Origin: Gymnogyps californianus | Lineage: Eukaryota > Chordata > Aves > Accipitriformes > Cathartidae | Length of the DNA: 64,000 nt | NCBI RefSeq assembly: GCF_018139145.2 | Contig: NC_059500.1 | Coordinates: forward strand, 26,827,437-26,891,436 | Direction: 5' to 3' | In this document: one piece after another, positions 1 through 13,300 of the stretch | Layout of the letters: the number at the start of each line of letters is the position of its first letter | Position numbering within the stretch: position 1 is the stretch's first letter | Translations under genes and position numbers: made by a program | Notes under the pieces: generated by a model | Told to the model about the DNA's origin: nothing | Databases searched by the model: none | The model's input: only the letters and a program-made list of their open reading frames with translations

Positions 1-739
1 TTTTATACATGCTTGATAGAAACTCTCAGGTCTAAATCTCTTAAAAAACTATAGATACTATTTTCACAGATTGTGAAACATGGGTTTATACGTCTTCCCC
101 TGCAGTTGTTTTTTCTGTTACTGTGATTTGGGGATATGTTTGCTAAACTCCTAAAATCTCATGCTGATGATTAACAAAATACAGAAAAAAGAGTGTATTG
201 TTGTGTGCCTGTGTCAGTCCTCGGGAAGAGGATCCAGGAGCTGGGAACCTGACCACGCCTCAGCTGGTATCTGTAGTATCTTCAGAGCTGCTTCAAATGT
301 TGAAGAGTGGCCACTTTCTAATTGCGCTATTCATGATTCTAGTTCAGAGATAAAAATCTTGTGATTCAGAATGCTCCAGCCCTGCTCAAGATCTGTACTA
401 GTATGGCCAGGATGCTCTAGGCTGTAATTAACACCTTATTTTCTTGCATTAAAACCTTACTGGTTAAAAGTAAAAAAACAGTAAGAAATACCAGGGTTAA
501 GTATGCCTGTTTAGTCTTAACGTATTTCCATTTGTATGCCACAGTCTTTAACTACAAACTGTTTTCTTTTAGATGGTAGCTTTATTTGGAGCATAGAAAA
601 GACAAAATGAGGAAGTTAATGAGCAGCTAAATACTGATTTACCCTCACTGTCTAAATGTGTGATGCCATGTTTTCTGTGCTAACTTTTCAGTGGGCTTAT
701 CTGCCTGGTTATTCACAGACATTTGTTTTCTCTTAGACA
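1..739. other. AT-rich intergenic DNA, nothing recognised
   Basis: No open frame longer than about 70 codons, no recognisable protein similarity, no RNA gene and no repeat I can name. Confidence 0.5.
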
Positions 740-1350
740 TGTTGTTACCAAAGACTTAGACAATTTGATGAAGGGTCCCTTTGTGTAAATTTTGTACAGA
801 TAGAGCAAGCAGGCTCGCATACCAGAGACGAACAAGTCTGCGTACCAAGCACAAGTAGGCCTACATACCAAAGATTAGCAAGTAACAATCCGTGATAAAA
901 GGGCAAGATGTTCCTCAATATCGGTATCGTACCCCCTGGCTCTGCTGACTGAATTACAAAATGAGCCAAACCCGGAGAAGTCCTTCGTAACTAGGGGAAA
1001 GGTAAAAGCGGCAGGGGGAAGCACGACCACCGACTCAATTCAAGACCGAAGAAACTTGCCCCCCCCCCCGTAGGGAGCATGCATGCTAACCTACATCGCA
1101 AGCGGAGTTAATTTAAATCCGACTGACCAGTAATGAATGACATGTTTATCACTAGCCAATGAGTGTAAACTTAGGCATGTTTTTACTAATTGTTACTAAT
1201 TAGATAACTGGATATAAACCCTGTAATTTTTGTATGCGGCATGCACGTTAGGTGGAGTGATCCCCCGTGCATCCAGCGCTGTAATAAAGAGAATGTCTAC
1301 TTCTTAATGCTACATTGGTGTTAAGAGGTTTATTCCCGATTTTGGTGACA
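740..1350 (+). mobile_element. Probable endogenous retrovirus solo LTR (boundaries approximate)
   Basis: The stretch starts with TGTTGTTACC and ends in GGTGACA, fitting the TG...CA rule. Towards its right end it has promoter and poly(A) features in LTR order on the plus strand: a TATA-like GATATAAACC near 1210 and AATAAA near 1283, followed by about 65 bp of R/U5-like sequence. The right end resembles LTR ends I recall from bird ERVs, but I cannot name the family. I found no matching target duplication at either candidate left end (740 or 743), so the left boundary is uncertain and truncation is possible. A C-run near 1061-1070 lies inside. No internal retroviral sequence adjoins it. Confidence 0.6.
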
Positions 1351-2709
1351 AAGTGAAAAGGGACATTGTCCTCCTTCCCAATTTTAAGATTAGAAATTGA
1401 GACAGAGAGGTTAAGATCAGCAGTATCTTCTAAATTTAGATGCTTTGGTTTGAGCCAGGCAGGACCCGACAACATCACAAAATCTTTCCCACATTTGAAT
1501 CATAGCTTATACTGTTTTCTTCTTCTCAGCACTTCAGAAATTCAGGTTACAACCTGCCAGGTCAGGCATTAAGAAAAAGTAACCCACAGTTACTGACAAC
1601 TGAGCAGAATATCATGGATGTGATTTGCTTAAACTGACCATTTTTTTCCTCTTGAGAACTTCTCTGCACACCTTTCAATTCAATTCACTGCACATCTTTC
1701 AATTTCTCAAAAAAAAAAAAAAAAACCAAACCCAAAAAAACCCCAAAAGAAGTATTCTTTAATACATATATTGGATCATTTCCAAAGCCGGTTTGTCTTG
1801 TGGACTGAATGAATTGGGATTCTATTCTTCTGTACCTTATACATTATAATATAGCCTATAATGCAATTAGCCTACCAGTGTACCTCCTGTTCAGCTATAT
1901 GCAACATCAAACTGATAAGCCAGCTCACCATTTTGCACACAGAGATTTAATGATCCTTTGCAGAGAAGTATTTTTATTGCTGATCTTGTGAGAATCAAAT
2001 GAGCAAACCTCTGTTGAGCCAGTAACATCTTATGGAGGCGTGGAGATCTAACTGCAGATTTCTTCTTTTATGTTTGGTCTGGCAATGATAACTACCTTTA
2101 TGATTCCAGTGTGGACAGATTCTGAACATAGACTTTTTGTTATTTTCATTGGGTTGAAGAAGCAGACTTTAAGATAGCTTGAATATCTCTCATTATCCTG
2201 TAGTCATATTTGGAGCTGCACTGCAGACATAATGAAAGATGGCTGATACAAATCCTTCTGTATAGCAAATAAGTTTTTAATGTCAGCATCAACTCAAAAT
2301 AGAAGACAAGTGTGACACATCCTATTCCACCAGATCATCCGAATGATCCCTTAGAGGACATCAGAATGTCTTTCAGTTTACCCTACACCTCCTAGATACT
2401 CTGTTAATATTTGCTCTGTTAATATTAGCAAAAGGTATTCTCAGTTTTCTATTTTGGCTTTGATTCCTTGGTAAGTTTTCTTTCAAGATGAATACGAGGG
2501 TTTTGTATGCTTTGTGAATCATCTTTGTAGCCTGCAAAAGGGACAGGACTTTGTACAGCTTTGCCAATTTACCAGAGAGTAGGAAGTCATATTCAAAATA
2601 CTGACTGGGGTTATAGGCTGAACTGAAGGTCTTCCCAACAGGCAAAATTTGCTGCCCTGAGAAGAAGGACCTGGGGAAAGGGAAAAACTGAGCAGGGAGC
2701 CTTGGAGTG
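1351..2709. other. AT-rich intergenic DNA with small simple repeats
   Basis: An A-rich tract lies at about 1709-1750. A short near-tandem duplication of TTTCAATT-type sequence lies at about 1670-1706. A 15-bp tandem duplication (CTCTGTTAATATT core) lies at about 2399-2430. No gene is supported; small open frames here are at chance length. Confidence 0.5.
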
Positions 2710-3309
2710 TGTTCTGGTTTGACCCCAGCCAGCGACCAAGTACCACGCAGCCTCTCCCCCCTCCTCCCTCCCAGTGGGATGGGGAGGAGGATCGGAAAAA
2801 AAAAAAGTAAAACTCGTGGGTTGAGATAAGAACAGTTTAATAACTAAAGTAAAATAAAATACACTACTAACTAATAATAATAAAAATATATAATAATAAT
2901 AGTAATGAAAAGAAATATAACAAAAAAAAAAAAAGAAAGAAAACCCAAGAAAAGACAAGTGATACATAATGCAATTGCTCACCACCCGCTGACTGAGGCC
3001 CCAGCAGCTATCTGCCCCTCCTGGCCAACTCCCCCCAGTTTATATACTGAGCATGATGTTCTATGGTATGGAATATCCCTTTGGCCAGTTCAGGTCAGCT
3101 GTCCTGGCTATGCTCCCTCCCAGCTTCTTGCACACCTGCTTGCTGGCAGAGCATGAGAAACTGAAAATCCTTAAGTTAGGATAAGCACTATTTATCAACA
3201 ACTAAAACATCAGCGTGTTATCAACATCATTCTCACACTAAATCCAAAACACAGCACTGTACCAGCTACTAAGAAGAAAATTAACTCTATCCCAGCTGAA
3301 ACCAGGACA
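2710..3309 (-). mobile_element. Solo LTR, ERVL/ERV1-like bird retrovirus (copy A)
   Basis: A 600-bp LTR read on the minus strand. It is bounded by TG...CA and flanked by a perfect 5-bp target-site duplication, GAGTG at 2705-2709 and 3310-3314. The TATA box reads as TTTATA on the plus strand near 3039-3044. A long A/T-rich microsatellite-like part (about 2800-2945) follows in the U3/R side, as in copies B and C. A 5-bp duplication fits ERVL or ERV1 and argues against ERVK, which makes 6 bp. No internal region remains, so it is a recombined solo LTR. Short open frames across it are noise. Confidence 0.9.
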
Positions 3310-5988
3310 GAGTGTCTCACTTTCAGCTGCTGCCTGAAAAGGTGAGGCAAATGCTGGTGACAGAAAAAGTCAGAGGAATTGTTCAATAAACTTTGACTCC
3401 TCCATTAGCAGCAATAACAAAAACAGCAACAGGGTTAAAGGCAAAGTGTGAGGCCACAGTAGTTTATTGCTCTCCTGCAGTCTGCTTCCCTAGTTAGTGT
3501 CTAGGTCCAAGTCTGGCGAGATGCTGGTTCCAACACAGAAAAGGGACTTCAGTTACTCTAGTCTGACTTTGTATAATTCACTAATTACTGAGCTGGCTCT
3601 TTAGGTTTGCTCAATTGCCTACCTGCCTGCTTTCAAGACGCTGAAAGCTCTTTGTTGGCATGAACATATACATGCATATGTACATTCTATATGCACATCC
3701 AGGCTATCATGATTAAAAGGCCAACATTTTGTTTTGTTCTGAGAGGATCTTTTTAATGTCTAACTATTGCATCTTTCTTCTAGTCCACAGATAAGTTTTA
3801 TTAATCTAGAAATATTAAATAAAATTTTCTAAATTTAAAAGAATATTTCAGGTTTCATATTTGAATCCTGGTTTGACCCACATCATTCTCAGATCAGTAA
3901 ATAATTCCCTTGTAAGAATCCACTTGAATATACAGATGATGATAATGGCATTCCAAAATCAAGTATCCTTTATGTAAGACACTGCTTGTTACTGATGATC
4001 TATTTGTAGTACATGCCCCATACTGGTTCACTTACAATGAGTTGGAAGAAAAGCTACAGGACTAGCCATTAAAGAAGATTGTAGACCAGCTAAGTAACAC
4101 TCTTCCTTTTTTTCCCCATGCACCTCCTAAAACTTTTCCCCTACCTCTTTTTTATTCTTAAAATACCAGCTTTACTGACCGCTGTGGACTGAATATGAAT
4201 CGCAACTGCAAATGGGATAACTAAATTGGAAGCTAACCATCAATTTTGAATGTAAGCTGTTAGCTGGTGGGTCAGGTACAATTGACTCTTCTGTATACAA
4301 TTGTTAGTAGCTGTGGGATCTAAATTAAACCTTTGGTATTTTACTGAGATTATTGGGGGGGGGGGAAGCTTCTATGAGGAAAAACACACAGCATAAAGCA
4401 TTTCTCTGAAACAGCAGAGGCAGATGGTAGTTAAAATCTGAAAGGCGTATTTGTTAAACAACTAGTAACAAATATTCTGTAACCTTTATCAAATGCCATT
4501 ATCAGGTAAGGTAGCTATTTGGTAATACCAAGATGTGAAAAGAAATGCATTTTCCAGAGAGCATTAATTTTCCGAGTTTAAGTAAGTTCTCTATGAACTA
4601 AATGAAGTGAAATATGTAAAGAAACTATTAGAAAGCTTGTTCTTTACAGAAAGATAGGTGTTTAAATATTCAGATCACACCTGGCACTACTTACCTATTT
4701 ATACTCCTGATATTGAACTTACTTAGACTCACAACTGGAAAACTGGTACTGCAAAAACAACTGGACCAAACTGAGCAAATAAGTGACAGGACTTCCTGAT
4801 ATAACTGATGGATGAGTAATGGCTCAATAAGATTAAAGCTATCCTACATCACAGACCCAAGGTAACTTTACCCAATCTTCCTCATGGTCTTAATATCAGG
4901 CAAGAGTTCATTGTAAAAGGAATATATTTTCTGAAACAAAAACCCAAGCTTTCAAAATTTTATAATGAAGAAATAGGCGAGTTATGGGTTTTTTATTCAT
5001 TTATTTTTATTATATATTTTATTCTATCATATAAGATAAAAATGGGAAAAATAGTGTGCTGAAGATCTCTCTTTTCCACTGTATTATGTGAGTTGGCTTA
5101 TAAAGATTCTGGTTTCCTAAGCAGCAGCCAATCACTCAATGTCAGTGACAAGTCCATTTTTTGGGAGGTAACAAAACTTGCACTGCTTTACAACTAACTC
5201 CTGCTGCTGAAGAACTAAAATGCAACAGCATTGATCTGTTAGTCTGTCATTAGCAAAGAACATAGTACTGTCGGGGACCTTAGCTTGGTAGTGACAAATA
5301 GTGCAACTGTCTCTCTGAGACTGATTGTGTGACTTGAGCAGTTGTCTGTCTAATGTTTTGCCCAATATTATTCTTTCATAAAATATTAAACAGACCATAA
5401 TTTCGTGACACCAAGTCACTCTGTTTAAGTTTACTTCTCCATCCCTGAAACTGTACTGCTCAAGCCTGGGAATCGTCAGATCTTCATATGGGCTTATACT
5501 CAGATAGTTACATTTGATTCACTTACTTTGATTGTCACTGAGGAGATTGATATCCCCAATAGGCATCACAGTTATCTTCTCTTCACTGATCACATTCAGC
5601 TGAAGTGACACGCTGTGGTACTGGCTGTCTTGGCCATTCAATAAATTCACAGCTTAATTCTTATAAAGTATGGTGGGCAAAAGTTATTGTCTGTTGTTAA
5701 GCACTTGACTTTTAACATTTTGATAAGAAGATTGATTTTTCGCACTTGCATCAGAAAATGCTAAAATTCATTCTCCAGTCTTCTTTCCCTCCTGAGAAGG
5801 ATCTGCTGTTCTTACATAAACATTCGGATGGAGAGCAGACATTTGCAGTTCTGGTAATGAAAATTACCTCAGCGATTTTACTGAAATGTTGGGAAATACT
5901 GAAAACTAGGATATTAGAGGAAGGAAAGCAGTAGTGATTGAGCCATGAGGATTATGGAATGTGTGATTTAGAAAGGTTTAGGAAGTTA
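3310..5988. other. AT-rich intergenic DNA, nothing recognised
   Basis: No gene, RNA or transposon that I can identify. A G-run (about 10 Gs) lies near 4355-4364. The longest open frames (about 95 codons near 5132-5419 minus) show no motif and are expected by chance. Confidence 0.45.
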
Positions 5989-5993
5989 GAGAT

Positions 5994-6186
5994 CGTCAGG
6001 GCAGGCCCATAAGAAAAGACAAACACGTAAGCTTTTAAGGCTTTAGCGAGCAATTGTTCGAAGAGGCTGAGGTCTGCCTGCTAGCCAGTTTTATTAGCTC
6101 TCCTGATAACACACCAAGGGCAGCTGTAGACATAATATTTACAAAACACTGTCTCCTTTGAGCAAAAAAACTGCATAAGCCTGACA
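5994..6186 (-). repeat. 3' LTR of the Ty3/gypsy element
   Basis: This 193-bp copy aligns along its length with 7185-7373, including the shared stretch GAAGAGGCTGAGGTCTGCCT. Its outer end is CGTCAGG; the expected T is C here, consistent with one point change. The two LTRs have diverged visibly by substitutions and small indels, so the insertion is not recent. Confidence 0.8.
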
Positions 6187-6199
6187 CCATCCTCTGCCG

Positions 6200-7160
6200 C
6201 CCCTCCCCCCGCCCCCCCTGCCCCGCCCCCAGTGCACCCAGCTTACCAGGTTGATGGGCATGGAAAGCCCAAACCTTAGCTGGGGCATGCACCCCTGACA
6301 CTGGCTTCCAGGAACAGTCCTCCAGGTTGTACCCTGCCCAATCAATCAAATACTTCAGGGTACCCCAGGATATATGGCAATCCAAGATAGCCGGATACAA
6401 TATTCCTCTGGCCCTGGACCATAACCAGAGTCAGAGGTCGAGGGTGACACTGGAAGGAATCTCCGTGAACAGGTTTTAACAGGGAGACATGAACAACAGT
6501 ATGAATCTTGGGACCATATAGAAGATCCAGACAAAACTTGACCTTACCCAGGCTATGATTTTCTGTGGGCCCAGCTAATGGTGGTCCGACTCAGAAGATG
6601 GGTGCACTGAATGAACAGGTTTACTGTACAGGGTCTTCTTTTCCCAGCTGCTTTTGAAGAAACAAACATATGTGCAGCAACCACTCAAGGGAGTCCACAG
6701 GGGAAAAGCCCCTGGACAAACGCTGGAGTAGCTGGGTGGTCATGGAGGTGAAAACCACACTGTGCATTCAAAAGAGTCTGCTGCACAGATGAGTGGACAC
6801 TACTGTTGCAGGCAAATTTTGCCAGCAGGAACAGATTCCCAGTCATCCTGATGGTAACTAATACAACAATGGAGATACTGCTTCAGGATCTAGTTCACCC
6901 GCTCCCTCTGATCATCAGACAGTGGGTGCTACAGCGTGGAAAGTCAGAGTTGCATCTCCAGAACTGGGCAGAAAACTGGGGCCCTCGATTCATAACCATG
7001 CTGTCCTGCAGGCCATGGCAATAAGACACAAGCTGCAGCAACAAATGTGCCATCTGAGGAGCTGTGGCCAGCTTCTTCAGTGGAATAAAAACAGTCACCT
7101 TTGTAAACACTAGCACCACCAGCACTGCTGTCGTACCAGACACCTTCGCCCAGGGTTCCC
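6200..7160 (-). pseudogene. Decayed Ty3/gypsy integrase core and chromodomain
   Basis: Read on the minus strand, about 7143-6900 resembles a Ty3/gypsy integrase core: a VLVVLVFTKV segment where active elements have VVVDRFSKM, then FIPLKKL, then MNRGPQFSAQFWR where active elements have SDRGPQFTSQFW. Both catalytic aspartates at these places are lost. Further along, about 6600-6420 resembles the integrase C-terminal part (a HVSLLKP motif), and about 6400-6240 resembles a chromodomain (YLIDWAGYNLEDCSW, compare YLVDWEGYGPEERSW in fish and reptile chromoviruses). Frameshifts and stops separate the pieces. It cannot make an active integrase. Confidence 0.8.
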
Positions 7161-7184
7161 AGCAGGAGAGCTGTTTGGACTAGT

Positions 7185-7373
7185 TTTCAGGGTGGGCCCA
7201 AAATGAGAGATAAGGATGTTAAGATACAAAGGCTGTAGCAGGCAATAGCTCGAAGAGGCTGAGGTCTGCCTGCTAGTCAGTTTTGTTAGCTCTCCTGATA
7301 ACACCAAGGGCAGCCATTGATATAGTATTTACAAAACAGTCTCCTTTGAGCACGTAACTGTGTAACCCTGACA
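7185..7373 (-). repeat. 5' LTR of the Ty3/gypsy element
   Basis: This 189-bp copy is the partner of 5994-6186 and ends in CCTGACA next to the GAGAT target duplication. The inner edge (7185) is followed within about 30 bp by integrase-like sequence, which places the large internal deletion here and removes any primer-binding site I could recognise. Confidence 0.8.
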
Positions 7374-7378
7374 GAGAT

Positions 7379-10300
7379 CATGGACAAAACGGGAAGAGGT
7401 TAAGGAATTTTAGGAACAAGAAGAAATGCTTCTGAATCTGGTAAGTACTATTCACGATGTTATTACAGATATAGACCTAACAGTGCTTTCAGTTTATTCA
7501 AACTAACTGAAATCCAAGGTAATAAGCATTCAGACAGCTAGTCTGAAACCTCAGCAAGATAGATTTGATTTCTTGTTGGTACAGATGTCCTTTTGTGACC
7601 TTCAGCCAGTAATTTAAGGGTAGATTCACAATGGGACTAACTCCTGAAATGAGTTTCTCAGAATTCTAGGTCAGCAACTGCTTCTGGCAGGACTCAACCT
7701 TTATACAATTATGTTTTCACTTCAAAATGCTTACGTGGCTTTAAAAAAAAAAAGTCAAGAGTGGATTTGTTAGTCCCTATTTGTTCTCTTGATCGACAGT
7801 AAGGTTCACCTGCAATCAGATGTACATTTAAGTATTTTCTCTGTTCAGGGTTTTTCTGGGGGAGGCGGGTTGGGGATGGTGATAGGAGTTTGCCCTTCAC
7901 TCTGAAGATGCCCCTAACCACTTGACTACTATCTGTTGTAGAAGTCTTACTCTGGTTTATTTGAGCTTGTCTGCTTTCAAAATGATTCTTCGGAATAGAG
8001 GGTTGAACCTGATTCTCCCATGTTTAAGCCTGAAATGTCCCTAGGTACTAGCGAATCGATATATTTCTGTCTTACTGCCTGTTGTGAGAAAAGACTTCAC
8101 TGACTTTAGATGTCAAGGAGGAAGGATGGGGAGAGAAGGTGCCTTTCTCTACAGTTGTCACCAGTGCTGCATACTGCCTGCCGTGTGCTGATAATAACAT
8201 TCTTTAAGCACATGACAGATATTGTATAGTCAAATGCCTGTGTCAGTGTCATGGGTTCCAGTATGTAGAAGAACTACTGGTTGTAATGCTGAATAACAAA
8301 GAAACGTAATGTCTAGAGACTAGACCCCTTGGGGCCTTCATTCCCCTTTAGTAAGATGGCATTGCCTTACCTTATGATTTAAACAGAGGTACATGTGAAT
8401 GCAGCATAGAATATCAGTATGATTTCTATGTGTGTACATGTAGTAATATCAGTTGTGATATGCTGGAAAATCTGTGGTGATACGATGATTTCAGAGTAGG
8501 TACCTAAAACAGCAGTAATGTAAAACTGATTTAGTAATGTTGGGATATTGAATAATCCTTAAAGAAATTGTTGTTAGACTTATTACAATAGGACCTAGCA
8601 GCTCTAATCACCTGAGGGAAAAAGTTGGAAGAAGCCTGCTGAGAGAAATGTTGGGAGTGGGAACAAATCTAGTGTAATCACTTGCACGCGCAGAAGTTAG
8701 GCAGAGAGCTGACTGTCACACAAAATGCCATTGTAAAGGAATCTAATCCCATGAGATCAGTGACTGTCAAAGGAATTATGAATGAATAACATATATTTTG
8801 CAGCATAAAACTGAGGACGCTGTGTAACTCAACTATAAGATGATGAAGCGTTCTGACTTTTTGTACGCTGTAATAATGTAGGCTCATTGAAAACTTTTTT
8901 GGAAGATGTTTTTTACAGTTTCTAAGTCTTTGTGGGAAAGAGTATTCAAACTAATTTTGGAACTGGTATTGCTAGATATTGAATAGGAAAGTAGCAATCT
9001 GTTAATCGTAACATCTATATTTAGTTCTTTTGCAGAACATATATCCCCTCCAGCTGAAGAATATTCTGCTAAATTATTTTATGTAATACAAAACAATATT
9101 AACAAACAGATAGATAAAACCAGCTCATTTTATTAGCATTTGGTAGGAATTTGCATTTCTCAGTCCACATATTTCAATCAGGATTTATGAGCTCACTTGC
9201 TTTTCACTGTTGAGAGTGAATACAGTTCATCATAAAGCATATATTGAAATGAAGATGTATACTGCATCCTCTAAATATTAGCCTTAGTGCATAGTACTGT
9301 ACGTGAAAAGGGAATCTGCTTACAGGGCACGTATCTTACGAATTAACATCAGTCTCCACTGTACTGCAGTCTGAATTCTAGGGATAATGATGGGCTATCT
9401 AAACTGCTGCTTGAATTATTATACCACGAACAGCATTTTGTGTTCCCAAAGCCTCCAAACATCTACCCTGGAAACCAAACAAAGACCAAGACAAGAAATC
9501 AGATAGTTCAGCTACACAGAGATTGTAAGTGATGAAAGTGTGACAGTGTTTTTATTGGACAAGAACATCAATTTTTACAGCCTCAGGAATGCATAATTAG
9601 GCTTCTAAAAATTAATTCAATAAAGATGAAATATTTAATTTTTTAAATTATTAAAATGAGCCATCAATGTCACTAAAATAAGTTATTAACTGTGTAGAGG
9701 TAACTCTTATTAATCGTCTGAAGTGTTTTTCCTCCAGCTTGGCTCTCTTGCTTCATGAAAATCAGATTATTATTGTATGGGCAGAACCCAGAAATATTAA
9801 TTAAAATAATTCATCAATATAAACTATGAAATCAAACATGATCCAAGATTATCAAGCTACTCTGTTGATTTACTCTTGAGTCGTACTACAGTAGGGTATA
9901 ATTTGGTGTTAAAAAGAATAATTGACAATAGAAGGCTTTATTGCACTCTGGTGTAATAGGGAGGTATTAAAAGTGGTAAAGTAACATTAGCAATCAAGTG
10001 TAAGAACAAGGAGTTAAAAGTGCTTTCTTCATTTTACAAGATATAGCCACAAGCAGAACCTCTTCTTGACCAGGTTTGATTCTGGCATCCTTGTATTAAA
10101 AAAAACCAACAACAACAAAAAAAAGAGAGGACAGGAAAAAAGTAGAGTTTTTCAGTATCTTCAGTATGATTCTCAGGGGTGTTTTGTTGTTGGTTTTGAT
10201 GGCAGAAAAACAAGGGTCAATGTGATTCAGCTCAGTGTGAACTACTGAATGCAGGAAGCCTAACTGTGAAAAAATCCAGAACTGAATTTTCAGTTTTTCT

Positions 10301-13300
10301 GTGGAATGGCTAGACTGGTAAGAACAGTGAAGCAGTAAAAGCACAAATTTTCAGCTCACAACATGAAAAGTGGCATAAGAGCATTTTCAGCTTTGTTAGA
10401 AAGGGTAGTTTTTTAGACTTTTTTGGACCATTGCTTAGAGTCCTTGTGGTGACTGTGAATATAGTGATGATAACCTATTTAAACATGAAATATGGGTTAG
10501 AGCTTTGCAAAAATTACATGCTAATTTAAACAGAAAGACCACAGTGTTATATAATTTAAGACATGTCTTCCCTGTAGAAAGAGAATATTCAGTGCTTTTG
10601 GTATTATTTTCAAAGGAATGACAAATATAATGGCTCATGTTATATTATATTGTATTTTAAATAAAAGGAAAGGCAGATTAGAACTCCGTATGGAGCCATT
10701 GAAAGCTGAAAAGTCTGGTCCCAGTTGAAAAATACTTTTTAGTTTTCTTAGACTGTTATGAGTCAGTGGAATATTTGGTCAAATACGGATTTCAGGACTG
10801 TGACCACACTGTGTGTCAAAGGATAGTAGATTAATGCATTAAAAAGCATATTAGATTAATGAATGTTGGTGGGAATGTTTTCTAAACTGGAATGTTTGCC
10901 AGTATGGCATTGTGCCCATATTGTACAGCTATACAGCATCTGGAATATCCCTTATAACCCTGCTCAAATCATGGCACAAAATGTTTCAAATACAAAAAGT
11001 CAAGTGTGTGCCTACCGTGTTTTTTTGTGGGTTGCATTAGTGTTGTTGAAATCAGAGTTGTTTCATCTGAAGATACATATCTCTATCTTAAAACACTTCA
11101 TGGTCTTGAAATATGGCTCAGTAGCAATCCAAACATAAACCAGTCACTTTGGTACATGTGCTCACTGCCTTTCTCCAGAAAATTATAACATATAGCTTAT
11201 AACATGAGGAATAGAAGTCACTCTGTCAAGAATGACACTGTAATTACAGAAAATACTTTATTAAGAAGCCTTAGTTAATTCCTATCCATAGGGTCCATTC
11301 TCTCCACAGTTTCATTTGTCAAACTGGCAACTGTGAAGTACCTTCGTGGATTTTGAGATTCAGCCTGTGCTAAATGAATATAAGCCTGATTGACTGCATT
11401 TTCAGTGAAAGCAGAGATGGAAGATTGCAGTCTGAGAAGTTGAATCTGCTGGTTACTGAGTTCCCTGGCCCTTTGGTGGCAAAGGGTGCACAGTTAAGAC
11501 CCACGTAGATGCTTGATCCATGAAATGCCTGTCAGCAAAGAAAGCAGGTATTTTGATATATTTGTCAAATATGGTGCACAAGACAGACTTTCCTGTGTAA
11601 TAAATACATGCTATAACTTCAAGAAGCAGACCACACATTATAATATCCCTCACTTCTAGCATTATCTTATCTGTGATTGGCCATGGGCTAGACATATGAA
11701 AAAAGGGAGGTTTTGGACACATAACAGAAGCTGTTTGTATCATATATCAAGGGTACCTTAGAGAGCCAAGGAACTTGACAAAGAGATACTGTTTTTATTT
11801 TAAACATTTGTTATACTCCTAAGTTGTATTTGGAAGCACTCTTGAGAGGGGAGGCAAAGAGAAAATCCAGAAGGCGTGTTGGGAATATGGCAAACCAAGT
11901 AATAAGAGTAATAAAAGCCATGGCTACATTTATGGCCTGGATTGTATAGAGTACCTGACTGTGCTCTACGCTCCTACTCCACTGATTACCCATGCTGTGT
12001 GAGTCCTGAACCAACTTGAGCCCGAACGATTTAAGAGTCAGGGTTTGTTCCCTAAGCTGAAGCACAAAGCTTGTGTAGCCACAGATGGTATTTGGCAAGG
12101 CTCGTGTCTGAGACTTGATTAGATTGTAGTCCTTATCCTGCTGCAAATTGGTGATGCTGGATAAGCCACTTGGTTTCTTTCTTGATGCAAGCATATGCCT
12201 TTATGTATATAAATTCTAATATTATTTTTGCTTGGTTAGAAGTTCTAGGCATTGTTGTGGTTTATGTTTTATTAAGTACATGGATTTTTTGAAGTGCTGA
12301 AATACATTGGCCTGCTGTTCACTGTGGGAAAGACTAATGCACATATTTGGCACACCTGACTTAAACATCTGATGTTTTCCAGGTGCCTTGACACTAATAG
12401 GCATATTTTTTATTCTTTAAACAATGAGAAAATCCTTGCTCAATGAATATGATGTAAAAGGAGAATAAAAAACATACAATATGATTTCATGAAACAGCTA
12501 TCTTTGCAAGGTGACTAAGTGCAAACTGCCTTTAATGGATTATAGGGGAATACTTGTGCTGTACAGGCTTGTATATTAGATTTTGCATGCAACATAAATG
12601 CTAAAGGAACTCCTCACCATATTGGTCTGAAGTCTCAAGGAAGTGGGCATACAGATGAATGTGAAATAAAAGACCTGAGAAACTTATTCTGCTAAGATTT
12701 ATTAATCAAACATACAAGTTAATACGTTCTGGTGAATTAGAAATCTTATCTCCTGTGTGCTTTCAGAAGCAAATAGTCCCATTTTGTTTTGTGAAAGGAA
12801 GCAGGACTGTAGCTGCTGCACCTCTGCATTGCCTGGGTCCAGATGCTTGGTAGAGTAAGCACTAGAGAGCTAGAGCTCTGACTTCAACAGGGAACAGGGA
12901 AGTCCTCTTTCCCACTCTGCAGGCAGAAAGTGCTGATATACATCCAGCTACCTCAAGAGGGATGAGGATAAAGATCAAGAATAGGAGTAATATTTTAAAG
13001 ATGCAGCCTGAAGTTTACAGCAATTCTGGTATAGTTGTGAGTGTGCTAGGCGGATTCCAGACTGCCCTGTGTTCTTGCGTTTTATAACGTATATGTTACA
13101 GAGATCAACACTGCAGGGAAACCTACACAGATAATTTTTATTTTAAAGTACACTGATGAGCTTCCATCTGAGGCCACTGTCTTTGACCAAAGAGTGCATT
13201 TATGTTTAATAGCCCCAAGACATTTCACGCAGGCGCTGGAGCAAGTGTTGGTCCCCCTTGCAGCAACTGTTAACCTTAGCTAAACTCAAGGTTGAGCCAT

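Larger units (their letters stand above)
5994..7373 (-). mobile_element. Internally deleted Ty3/gypsy (chromovirus-type) LTR retrotransposon
   Basis: A 1,380-bp element with two LTRs of about 190 bp in direct orientation. Terminal inverted repeats are (T/C)GTCAGG at the left and CCTGACA at the right. A perfect 5-bp target duplication, GAGAT, flanks it at 5989-5993 and 7374-7378. Read on the minus strand, the inner edge of the 3' LTR (6186) is preceded by a G/A-rich polypurine tract (about 6187-6235). The interior keeps only decayed integrase and a chromodomain; gag, protease, reverse transcriptase and RNase H are absent, so most of the interior was deleted between the 5' LTR and integrase. 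The family is identified from integrase and chromodomain similarity, not from a database match. Confidence 0.85.

Noticed and set aside
11811..12194. 127-codon minus-strand frame with a hydrophobic segment, possibly a viral envelope fragment
   Set aside because: No recognisable envelope motif, LTR or neighbouring retroviral gene, and the length is within chance expectation for this much AT-rich DNA.
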